Assembly (NCBI GenBank): GCA_035279545.1
Contig: DATEHM010000241.1
Span: 1-8,097 of the forward strand
Source: Segetimicrobium sp035279545
Lineage (GTDB): Bacteria > Sysuimicrobiota > Sysuimicrobiia > Sysuimicrobiales > Segetimicrobiaceae
Direction of reading: 5' to 3'
DNA length: 8,097 nucleotides
Shown: piece after piece, positions 1 to 5,922 of the stretch
Layout of the letters: the number at the start of each line of letters is the position of its first letter
Numbering within the stretch: position 1 is the first letter of the stretch
The notes under the pieces: model-generated
Database searches by the model: none
What the model was told of the DNA's origin: nothing
Seen by the model: the letters and a program-made list of their open reading frames with translations, nothing else
Translations under genes and position numbers: made by a program

Positions 1-205
1 ACGTCGTCGTCCTCGGGGACGCGGGGCAGGGTCCGAGGGACTCGTACGGTGATGCCGCGCACGGGGTTATCCACGAGCAGGCCCACGTCCACGCACCACC
101 GGAAGAAGGTCTTCAGCGGGCGGAAGTAATCGTGCACGCTAATCGGTTTCATCGTTTCCCGCAGACCGCTGAGGTAGCGCTGGATGCCGAGGGAGTTTGT
201 TTCTC
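1..205 (-). pseudogene. Tyrosine recombinase (XerC/D or phage-integrase type), N-terminally truncated fragment
   Basis: The minus-strand frame read from 205 to the window edge encodes an integrase core-binding (SAM-like) domain. It contains IQRYLSGLRE, then SVHDYFRPLKTFFRWCVDVG, then LLVDNPVRGI and a PRTLPRVPEDDD tail. The pattern of a helix, then Y-R-x-L-K-x-F-F-x-W-C, then a 'DNP' turn is typical of the N-terminal domain of tyrosine recombinases, which cut and rejoin DNA with a catalytic tyrosine. The catalytic domain (R-H-R-Y) would lie left of position 1 and cannot be assessed. The first few dozen residues are missing, because the frame runs directly into the inverted repeat of the IS at about 206. 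The missing N-terminal part is not found on the other side of the IS, so the gene was not simply split by an insertion. The fragment is in frame with the transposase stop codon at 237-239. A GTG at 231-233 inside the IS end could in principle start a shortened product, but no ribosome binding site is visible there. Confidence 0.8.
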
Positions 206-235
206 TTAGGGACTGCGAGTAAATAAATGACACAA
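206..235 (+). repeat. Left terminal inverted repeat of the ISAzo13-family element
   Basis: The inner 17 bases, GTAAATAAATGACACAA at 219-235, are the exact reverse complement of 1473-1489. Outside this block there is one mismatch, then four matching bases (TGCG, 214-217), three mismatches, and five matching bases (TTAGG, 206-210). The repeat is AT-rich against a GC-rich background. The transposase stop codon lies two bases inside its inner edge. Confidence 0.85.
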
Positions 236-236
236 C

Positions 237-1442
237 TTACTTTTGGCGCGGCTGAATGGAGTAGTTCCAATCGCCATGGAAGGCATCCGGCGTGAGGCGA
301 ATGGTTGCCATTTGGTCATCGGTAATCTTGACCTTCTGCGGGTAGCGCCGCGTGTCCAGGATGCACCGTACTTTCAGCCCGGTGGACGTTCGGGTGCTCG
401 CGATCAGTTTGACGATCGTGGCACGGGTCAACAACGGTCGGCCCCGCCAGTTCTGGCTGATGAAGGAGAACAGCCGATGCTCGATCTTGTTCCACGTGCT
501 GGTGCCGGGCGGAAAATGGCAGACATGCAGGATCAGTCGGGTCGCGTCGGCCAATCGCTGGAGTTCCCACTTCCAGAGGCGAACGCGACTGCCGTTGCTG
601 CCGCCGCTGTCGGCGACGATGAGCAGCGAGGAGGCCCGGGGATAGGCTTGCCTGCCCAGGGTCTTCCACCAGCGGTGGATGGTGTTCACCGCGAAGGCGG
701 CCGTATCATGGTCGATGCCCACCGTCACCCAGCCCTGGTTGCGGCCCAGATCATACACGCCGTACGGAATCGCCTTGCCCTTCGCGGGATCCAGAAAGTC
801 GTGCACGCGCACGCGCTGCGGGGTCCCGCGCGGCCGCCATTCCCGGCCCCTGTTCTTGAAGTTCCCGACCAGCTCTTTCTTCTTGGTATCGACCGAGATC
901 GCCGGCTGTCGACGCCGAAGCTGCTGGCCCGCCTGGGTCTGAATGTACCGAAATTGCGCGTCGCGATCCGGATGTTGTGCCCCTTCCATGGTCTTGCGAT
1001 TCGCCTGCAAGCTGTAGCCCGAGGCGGACAAGAGCTGCCGGACCAACCAGTCACTGGCGCGATGCCCCTGCGCGATCAACGCCTTGGCGAGTGCTCGAGT
1101 ACTCAAGCAGGTCCAACGAAGCGGGGACTCCGGATCGCCCCGGCTCGTTGGCTCGACCAGGTGATTCAGGGCCGCGCTCAAGCGCGGGTCCACCGTCGTC
1201 GCCGGTTTGCGCCCGCCACCCGGCCGGCGAATTCGGCCCGGCGCAAGACGCGCGCCGGCTCGGGCCTCCCTCAGCCCCCGCACGATGGTGCTTTGCGAGA
1301 TCCCCGTGGCTCGGGCCACCAACGATCCGCCGCCATGGCCCAAGGCTTGCGCTTCTGACGCTGCCCAGAGCCGCCGTGACCGCTCGTCCAACGAATGCCG
1401 GAGCATTCGATACTTCTCGCGAATCAACTGACGCGGTGTCAC
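237..1442 (-). CDS. ISAzo13-family (Rhodopirellula-type) DDE transposase, full length
   Basis: This is a 401-residue transposase that catalyses movement of the surrounding IS. The N-terminal KYRMLRHSLDERSRRLWAA block and a helix-turn-helix near residues 37-59 (GGSLVARATGISQSTIVRGL) are family hallmarks. The RNase H-like catalytic core follows: SVDTKKKELVGNF gives the first Asp (D185), IVADSGGSNGSR the second (D278), and CHFPPGTSTWNKIEHRLFSF the Glu (E321). The C-terminal part carries TGLKVRCILD and the FHGDWNYSIQP ending typical of the family. No stop, frameshift or lost catalytic residue is seen, so the enzyme could be active. The start is a GTG at 1442 with a GAGG five to two bases upstream, which is unusually close. 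An ATG at residue 13 would cut into the conserved N-terminus, so the GTG is preferred. The stop sits two bases from the left inverted repeat. Confidence 0.93.
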   Translation of the reverse strand: MTPRQLIREKYRMLRHSLDERSRRLWAASEAQALGHGGGSLVARATGISQSTIVRGLREARAGARLAPGRIRRPGGGRKPATTVDPRLSAALNHLVEPTSRGDPESPLRWTCLSTRALAKALIAQGHRASDWLVRQLLSASGYSLQANRKTMEGAQHPDRDAQFRYIQTQAGQQLRRRQPAISVDTKKKELVGNFKNRGREWRPRGTPQRVRVHDFLDPAKGKAIPYGVYDLGRNQGWVTVGIDHDTAAFAVNTIHRWWKTLGRQAYPRASSLLIVADSGGSNGSRVRLWKWELQRLADATRLILHVCHFPPGTSTWNKIEHRLFSFISQNWRGRPLLTRATIVKLIASTRTSTGLKVRCILDTRRYPQKVKITDDQMATIRLTPDAFHGDWNYSIQPRQK

Positions 1443-1472
1443 GCCTCAAGTATCGCATAAATTTCTGGTTAT

Positions 1473-1502
1473 TTGTGTCATTTATTTACCCGCAAATCCT
1501 AA
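1473..1502 (+). repeat. Right terminal inverted repeat of the ISAzo13-family element
   Basis: TTGTGTCATTTATTTAC at 1473-1489 is the exact reverse complement of the left-end block, and the match extends with gaps in identity to CCTAA at 1498-1502 (26 of 30 overall). It lies upstream of the transposase gene. A TAA inside it (1488-1486 on the minus strand) now ends the adjacent membrane/GAF gene. Confidence 0.85.
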
Positions 1503-2700
1503 CCTCAGCGAGTAGTGTGGCGTTCCGCATCGTGAGTGCGGCCTGCGTCGAGAGTTCCGTCATGTTCTGCTGTTGCGTGGCCGTGAAATAGTGCGGAACC
1601 GGCGCGGTCACCACCAACGTACCGAGGACCTCGTTCGCGAGCGTGAGCGGCGTGACCACGAGCGAGCGGACGCGTCCTTTGCCAAAGGCCTGATCGGCGT
1701 CCCCGGTCCAGCGGGGATGTTTCTGGTAGTCGTCGATACACTCCGTTTGACGCACCTCGAGGGTCCAGCCCAACCCCGGCCTGCCGGAATCGCCACAGAC
1801 GCGCTCGAACACATGTAGCTCAGCGCCCCGTGCCGCGGCCACGCGCGGTCGCATGCCCGGCCGACGAAGGACAATCCACAGGAGATCCGACTTGGCGATC
1901 CGGGAAACGTGGTTGGCAAGCTGCGTCAGCAGCTCCTCCAGGTTCGGCGCCCGGAGCAAGTCGGCAACGGCATCCCGCAATTTCGTCGCTTCGGTGAGCG
2001 CGTGACGGTAGAACATCACAAGCAACGCGGCGATGCTGGCGAACACGACAGGGACGACCGACTGCAATTCGCTTCGATACGACACGTGCGCGAATGGAAG
2101 TCCGATTGCTAACCCGCACACGCCCACGCATGCTGTGCCGACGACATCCCACGACGTATTGGCGCGGAGCACCCACCACAACGGCACGTGTCGGCGTACC
2201 GCATACCGCACACTTACCTGCATCGCGGACGCTACCGCGTACGCCAACACGATCCCGATCGTACCAGCGAGCAGCAGGCCTCCTTGCACCGGGGCGATGG
2301 GACGGGTCAATGTCAACGATCCGGCGACCAGCACGCTCCACGCCGCACCTGCGACCAGCACCGACACGCCGCGCTGTCCAACGCTTAGCGCGGCCACGTC
2401 CACGGCCTGTCTTCGAACGGCGAGCTGATAGATTGTAATGCCGACGAGGCCGGTCAGCGCTGCCGGCACCGGTCCGATAATCACAATCGCAGGCAGAAGC
2501 GCTGCCGCGATCAACGTCTGGTACCCGCCTTCGGCAAACGCGTAAACCCTGGTCCCACAGACCATGGAGGCGCCCGCGAACAGGAGCAACAAGAAGACAT
2601 TCGGGAACGCGGTGCGCGGAAGCAGCCATGCGAGAATCGCCGCACCCGCGAGCAGCGGACCCCACATGCTTGCCTGTCTGAGAGCGCCGGGTCCGGGCAC
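1486..2700 (-). CDS. Multi-pass membrane sensor with GAF domain, 3' end lost at the IS
   Basis: This 404-residue protein has six or seven hydrophobic segments in its first 230 residues (roughly 12-29, 33-48, 60-93, 110-130, 138-160, 184-203, 212-230). A short linker helix (234-262) and a GAF-like domain (about 255-395) follow. The GAF part shows the usual LEELLTQLANHV start, a VRSLVVTPLTLANEVLGTLVV strand pair, and the ending FTATQQQNMTELSTQAALTMRNATLLAEV. This architecture normally continues into an output domain such as GGDEF, HD-GYP or a histidine kinase. Here it stops four residues later at a TAA inside the IS inverted repeat, so the output module is missing. The last residues (ICG) are IS-encoded. 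The GTG start is supported by GGAGG five bases upstream; ATG at 2667 is the alternative. The likely result is a signal-input protein with no effector, probably non-functional. The type of output it lost cannot be told from what remains. Confidence 0.8.
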   Translation of the reverse strand: MPGPGALRQASMWGPLLAGAAILAWLLPRTAFPNVFLLLLFAGASMVCGTRVYAFAEGGYQTLIAAALLPAIVIIGPVPAALTGLVGITIYQLAVRRQAVDVAALSVGQRGVSVLVAGAAWSVLVAGSLTLTRPIAPVQGGLLLAGTIGIVLAYAVASAMQVSVRYAVRRHVPLWWVLRANTSWDVVGTACVGVCGLAIGLPFAHVSYRSELQSVVPVVFASIAALLVMFYRHALTEATKLRDAVADLLRAPNLEELLTQLANHVSRIAKSDLLWIVLRRPGMRPRVAAARGAELHVFERVCGDSGRPGLGWTLEVRQTECIDDYQKHPRWTGDADQAFGKGRVRSLVVTPLTLANEVLGTLVVTAPVPHYFTATQQQNMTELSTQAALTMRNATLLAEVRICG

Positions 2701-2705
2701 GAGCG

Positions 2706-2710
2706 CCTCC
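2706..2710 (-). promoter_or_regulatory. Ribosome binding site for the membrane/GAF gene
   Basis: GGAGG on the minus strand lies five bases before the GTG at 2700. It favours this start over the downstream ATG at 2667. Confidence 0.7.
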
Positions 2711-2860
2711 GCGCCTTGTCTTACACTGGCCAGCGCCTAGGCGAGCGCATGTGCCGGATCCACCAGCGGCCAGCCGAGGCGAGCCTACTCTGCGCTATAC
2801 CCAACCCGCCCACCTGCTAGCCGCGGTCGCAGTGAGTGACCGTGGACGCCTCCATTGGAC

Positions 2861-3288
2861 ATGATGGAGCGAGTCGACACCTTCGAAGCGGAACGGCCAC
2901 ACCTGCTGGCGTTCGCTTACGGGATGCCGGGCAGCCGCGCAGACGCCTAGCTCGTGGTGCAGGACGCCTTTCTCCGTTGGCAGGGCGCGCAGTCCTGCCA
3001 AATCGAGTCGCCGCGGCGCTACCGACAACGCATTGTTACACGCCTCGCCATCGACCACTTACGCACCCTTCGGCGCCAGGAATATCTGGGCGGTGTGGCT
3101 GCCTGAACCGATGGTGCGAGCCGACGACGATCCGGCGGCACTGACTGTGTTCTCCGAGTCACTATCGATCGTGTTGGTACGCGCTTGGAAGCCCTCTCCC
3201 TATGGAGCGGGCGGTATTCCTGCTTTGCGAGGAGTGCTGTGATCACTCGGAGATCGCTCGGATAATCAGAAAGATCGAGGCCAACAAG
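2861..3288 (+). pseudogene. Decayed ECF sigma factor of the SigJ/ECF41 type
   Basis: Reading across frames gives a recognisable SigJ-like sigma factor. From the ATG at 2861 come FEAERPHLLAFAYGMPGS, an in-frame TAG at 2948 where the family has Glu (A-D-A-E-D/L-x-V-Q-D-A-F), then VVQDAFLRWQ, VTRLAIDHLRTLRRQEYLGG. One extra base near 3095 shifts the frame to WLPEPMVRADDDPAALTVFSES. A missing base near 3180 gives RLEALS, and another near 3198-3200 gives PMERAVFLLCEE and CDHSEIARIIRKIEANK. Sigma region 2 and most of region 4 are therefore present. Similarity ends at about 3288, before the last DNA-recognition helix and the C-terminal SnoaL-like domain usual in this group. ECF sigma factors direct RNA polymerase to stress-type promoters. 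This copy is dead through one nonsense change, three single-base indels and a 3' deletion. It faces away from the GAF gene and toward the phosphatase gene. Confidence 0.82.
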
Positions 3289-3326
3289 GTAGATCCTCCA
3301 TCGGGCCCAGCATCACACCCGAATCA

Positions 3327-4991
3327 TCAGGCGCCGCCCGCGACCAGATGCCGGCGCAAAGTATCGAGGTTCGGAACGGTGACCGTCGGATGCGGCTCCC
3401 CGCGGGGTGCATGCCCCATGTTCCCAGTAAGGACCAGCGCCGTGGGGATCCCGGCCGTAACGCCAGCCTGAATGTCCGTTTCGACCGTGTCCCCAACAAC
3501 AAGTGCCTCGTCGCGAGCGACACCCAAGCGGGCCAGCGCCGCGTCCACAATGAACGGATTCGGCTTCCCGATGATCGTGGCACGTTGGCCACTCGCGCGC
3601 TCCAGGAAGGCCAGGACGGGTCCGCACTCGGGAATGAATCCAGCGCGTGTCGGCAGGACGGCATCGGCGTTCGTACCGATAAGCACCGCGCCATTGAGCA
3701 GCCACCGCGTCGCTTCGGTCAACTGTGGCAGACCGAGCGCGGGATCGTAGCCCACGACCACATACTCAGGCGTCTGGGATTCCACCAGCCCTACGGCCGC
3801 CAGTTCCTCCTTGAGCGCCGGGCTTCCGATCGCTGCGATACGCGCCCGAGGGCGGTGCTGCTGAAGATACTGGGCGGTCGCCCATGCCGACGTGATGATG
3901 TCCTGTACCGGAATGGACACGCCCAGCCGTTCCAGCTTCTCCGCGTAGGCTTCCGCGGAACTTCCGGAGTGGTTGGTCACGGCGACCACGCGTCGTCGAC
4001 TCTCTCGCAGAAAGGACAGAAACTCCCGCGCACCCGGCAGCAGCACGTCCTCTTTGTAAATGACACCGTCCAGGTCGAGAATCACCCCGCGCACGCGAGC
4101 CAACGGACGGGGTGCTTGCGCGCCCAATGAACCCCTACCCGGAGCCTCGGGCCGAGCGGTGTAATCGCTCCGTGACAGCCAATGATGCCCCAGCGGTTTG
4201 ATGGGCAGCGAAAGCTCGAACCGGTCTCGTCCGAACACTCTCACGGCGAGGGTATCGGCTGTTACATCCAGCCTGGCCCAGGCGGCCGCGGGATGCGGGT
4301 GCGTCGTAAACGTTTCCGTCAACGACTGAATGGTCACGTACGGAACGCCGTCGATGATGTTGATCGCGTTCCAGTGTACGTGCCCGGCCACGACCAGCAC
4401 GACCCCACCGCTGCGCCGGATTACATGGCGGGCCAGGTCCGCATTGACGTATCCGGCATTCCCGGGCGGGCTGTGCTCGAAGTAGTAGTTGCCGATCATG
4501 GACCCACTGTCAAACGGTACATGCGTGAAGACGATGCTCGGCCCCTGGGTCCTACCCAGATCGGTTTCAAGCCATGCCAATTCGTCCTCTTTCAGAACGT
4601 AGAGGCCATGAGGCCCTGGGCTGCTGCTCGGACACCAGAACACCAGGTGCCACCCTTCCAGATCCATCGTGCGGGACTGAAACCGCACCCCCAGGACGCT
4701 CTCGGAGTCCGCGATCGAGAGGTTGACCTGGTCGTGGTTTCCAAGCAAGTGCACGCACGGTTCCCGCAACGCGCGGAAGCGGGCGGCCACCTCGCGGAGC
4801 CGACACATGTCCGTGTCGTGGTCCAGATCGCTGATCCGGTCTCCGAAGTCGACCGACAAATCGGGGTGCGCATCGTTGGCAGCCTTAACAGATTGCTCGA
4901 GCAGGGTCAACGCGCTCGGACCCGCCTTCGTTTCGGTGACGTGGCCGTGATGAATATCGGCGATGAGCGTCAGGCGCAGCGGGCGCGGCAT
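3327..4991 (-). CDS. Fused calcineurin-like metallophosphoesterase and HAD-IIA phosphatase
   Basis: This 554-residue, two-domain enzyme starts at the ATG at 4991, preceded by GGAGG (4996-5000). A longer frame open to 5063 would overlap the upstream gene and is not needed. Residues 1-255 are a metallophosphoesterase with the full metal set: LIADIHHGH (D12, H14), FGDRISD (D51), LLGNHDQ (N85, H86, D87), FTHVPF (H157) and VAGHVHWN (H204, H206). It is closest in pattern to CpdA-like class III phosphodiesterases. A Pro/Gly/Ala-rich linker (about 265-300) joins it to a HAD hydrolase (301-554): ILDLDGVIY (D306, D308), AVTNHSG (T339), IGKPNPF (K476) and VVGDTVETD (D501, D506). A C2 cap carries GYDPALG and IGTNADAVLP, as in NagD, AraL and phosphoglycolate or glycerol-phosphate phosphatases. 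Both active sites look intact. The protein is probably cytoplasmic, as no signal peptide is seen. The natural substrate is not readable from sequence. A phosphodiester cleaved to a monoester and then to an alcohol is an inference. Confidence 0.9.
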   Translation of the reverse strand: MPRPLRLTLIADIHHGHVTETKAGPSALTLLEQSVKAANDAHPDLSVDFGDRISDLDHDTDMCRLREVAARFRALREPCVHLLGNHDQVNLSIADSESVLGVRFQSRTMDLEGWHLVFWCPSSSPGPHGLYVLKEDELAWLETDLGRTQGPSIVFTHVPFDSGSMIGNYYFEHSPPGNAGYVNADLARHVIRRSGGVVLVVAGHVHWNAINIIDGVPYVTIQSLTETFTTHPHPAAAWARLDVTADTLAVRVFGRDRFELSLPIKPLGHHWLSRSDYTARPEAPGRGSLGAQAPRPLARVRGVILDLDGVIYKEDVLLPGAREFLSFLRESRRRVVAVTNHSGSSAEAYAEKLERLGVSIPVQDIITSAWATAQYLQQHRPRARIAAIGSPALKEELAAVGLVESQTPEYVVVGYDPALGLPQLTEATRWLLNGAVLIGTNADAVLPTRAGFIPECGPVLAFLERASGQRATIIGKPNPFIVDAALARLGVARDEALVVGDTVETDIQAGVTAGIPTALVLTGNMGHAPRGEPHPTVTVPNLDTLRRHLVAGGA

Positions 4992-4995
4992 ACAG

Positions 4996-5000
4996 CCTCC
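4996..5000 (-). promoter_or_regulatory. Ribosome binding site for the phosphoesterase-phosphatase fusion
   Basis: GGAGG on the minus strand lies four bases before the ATG at 4991 and 14 bases after the stop of the regulator gene. It fixes the start at 4991 rather than 5063. Confidence 0.7.
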
Positions 5001-5013
5001 GGGAGCGAGCCTA

Positions 5014-5904
5014 TCATATACGTCGTCCTTCGATAATGGCATTCGTGCGGGCGAGCGTAGCAAGCGTGCGTTTCAGGGAGCGCGTGGCGAGTGCGACGTA
5101 AAGCGCATCGATCACGGACAAGTGCGCGATCCGCGAGGCCATCGCCTCGACCCGGAAGGCGGTTTCCGGCGTCGCGGTCATGAGGACGATGTTTGCCATC
5201 TCCCGGATCGGGGCGCGTAGAAATGAGGTGAGCGCGATGACCGTCGCTCCCTGGGCCCGCGCGTTACGGGCGCTGTCGAGCGTTTCCCGCGTGCGGCCCG
5301 TATGGGAGATCACCAAGGCGACATCGCCGGGGCCGAGTAGGGCCGCGCTCACCGCCTGCATGTGCGAGTCGGTGACCACGGCAACCCGGAGGCCCATCCG
5401 GAGGAAGCGGTAGTACGCGTCCACGGCAATGGGCGCGCTCGAGCCAACCCCGTAGATCTCGATCCGCCGCGCCGTGCCGAGGGCCGCGACGGCCTTCCCG
5501 AACGCGCTCTCGTCCAAAAGCTCGAGGGTGTGGGCGATGGCCTGCATGTCAGCGCGCAGCACCTTCCTGGCGATTTCCATCGGGGTGTCTTCCGCGCGCA
5601 CGTCCTCGGACAAGACAGCGGGGGATCTCCCCATCTCCACCGCGAGCGCGATCTTGAAGTCCTTGTAGCCGGCGAACCCGAGGGTGTGGCAGAATCGGAG
5701 CACGGTCGCGGTGCTCACCCCCGCGCGCCGCGCCACCGCCTCGATCCCCATACCAGTCGCGCTCGCGGGGTCTGCCAGCATGAAAGTTGCCACCGTACCT
5801 TCAGACCGGCTTAGCGAGGACTGGGCACTACGGATTCTGGCCAACAGGGCATGCCCGGGAACAGGACTATGCTCGTGTGCTCGACCCACCGACGCTGCGG
5901 GCAT
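5014..5904 (-). CDS. MurR/RpiR-family transcriptional regulator (HTH plus SIS domain)
   Basis: This 296-residue regulator has an RpiR-type N-terminal HTH domain (about 17-93). Its core reads MGIEAVARRAGVSTATVLRF followed by CHTLGFAGYKDFK, the standard DNA-binding segment of the family. A SIS phosphosugar-binding domain follows (about 138-270), with IEIYGVGSSAPIAVDA, a VAVVTDSHMQ strand and the loop VISHTGRTRETLD, whose Ser/Thr residues normally contact the sugar phosphate. Length and domain order match the family, and nothing appears missing. Such proteins repress or activate nearby carbohydrate and phosphosugar genes in response to a phosphorylated sugar. The start has a strong AAGGAG six bases upstream. 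The gene lies 18 bases after the hypothetical gene and 22 bases before the fused phosphatase, which suggests co-transcription and possibly control of its own operon. The effector ligand is unknown. Confidence 0.93.
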   Translation of the reverse strand: MPAASVGRAHEHSPVPGHALLARIRSAQSSLSRSEGTVATFMLADPASATGMGIEAVARRAGVSTATVLRFCHTLGFAGYKDFKIALAVEMGRSPAVLSEDVRAEDTPMEIARKVLRADMQAIAHTLELLDESAFGKAVAALGTARRIEIYGVGSSAPIAVDAYYRFLRMGLRVAVVTDSHMQAVSAALLGPGDVALVISHTGRTRETLDSARNARAQGATVIALTSFLRAPIREMANIVLMTATPETAFRVEAMASRIAHLSVIDALYVALATRSLKRTLATLARTNAIIEGRRI

Positions 5905-5910
5905 CAGGTA

Positions 5911-5916
5911 CTCCTT
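5911..5916 (-). promoter_or_regulatory. Ribosome binding site for the RpiR-type regulator
   Basis: AAGGAG on the minus strand lies six bases before the ATG at 5904, in the 18-base gap after the preceding stop codon. It fixes the start and suggests independent, efficient initiation within the operon. Confidence 0.75.
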
Positions 5917-5922
5917 TCCGCA

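Larger units (their letters stand above)
206..1502 (-). mobile_element. ISAzo13-family insertion sequence, about 1.3 kb, structurally complete
   Basis: The element carries one full-length transposase gene between terminal inverted repeats. The inner 17 bases of the ends (219-235 and 1473-1489) are perfect inverted repeats. Extended outward, 206-235 pairs with 1473-1502 at 26 of 30 positions, with TTAGG outermost on both ends when each is read inward. The 1297-base size fits the ISAzo13 family. The exact outer boundary is uncertain by several bases. It could be 214/1494 if only the inner 22-base block is counted. No convincing direct target repeat flanks either boundary: the left flank reads CTC and the right flank CCT. 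The left flank is a recombinase gene and the right flank is a membrane/GAF gene, so the two flanks were probably not neighbours when the element first inserted. Confidence 0.85.

Noticed and set aside
243..1358. Long plus-strand open frame opposite the transposase
   Set aside because: It is a low-complexity Arg/Ala/Pro/Gly-rich shadow of a strongly recognisable minus-strand transposase, with no family features.
203..1506. CTC (203-205) and CTC (1504-1506) as a 3-base target duplication
   Set aside because: The copy on the right is one base away from the inferred end, the match is only three bases, and the two flanks belong to different genes, so it is most likely chance.
2701..2860. tRNA, small RNA or promoter in the divergent spacer
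   Set aside because: No cloverleaf pattern, no convincing -35/-10 pair and no terminator were found. Only short palindromes are visible.
2836..3144. 102-codon plus-strand frame overlapping the sigma-factor remnant
   Set aside because: It is a different frame from the SigJ-like homology, and its sequence resembles no protein.
3348..5036. Plus-strand open frames opposite the phosphoesterase-phosphatase fusion
   Set aside because: They are antisense shadows in GC-rich DNA. The minus-strand protein has all the motifs of two enzyme families.
4992..5063. N-terminal extension of the phosphoesterase fusion to 5063
   Set aside because: It would overlap the regulator gene by about 50 bases. The ATG at 4991 has a GGAGG and starts directly before the first strand of the phosphoesterase.
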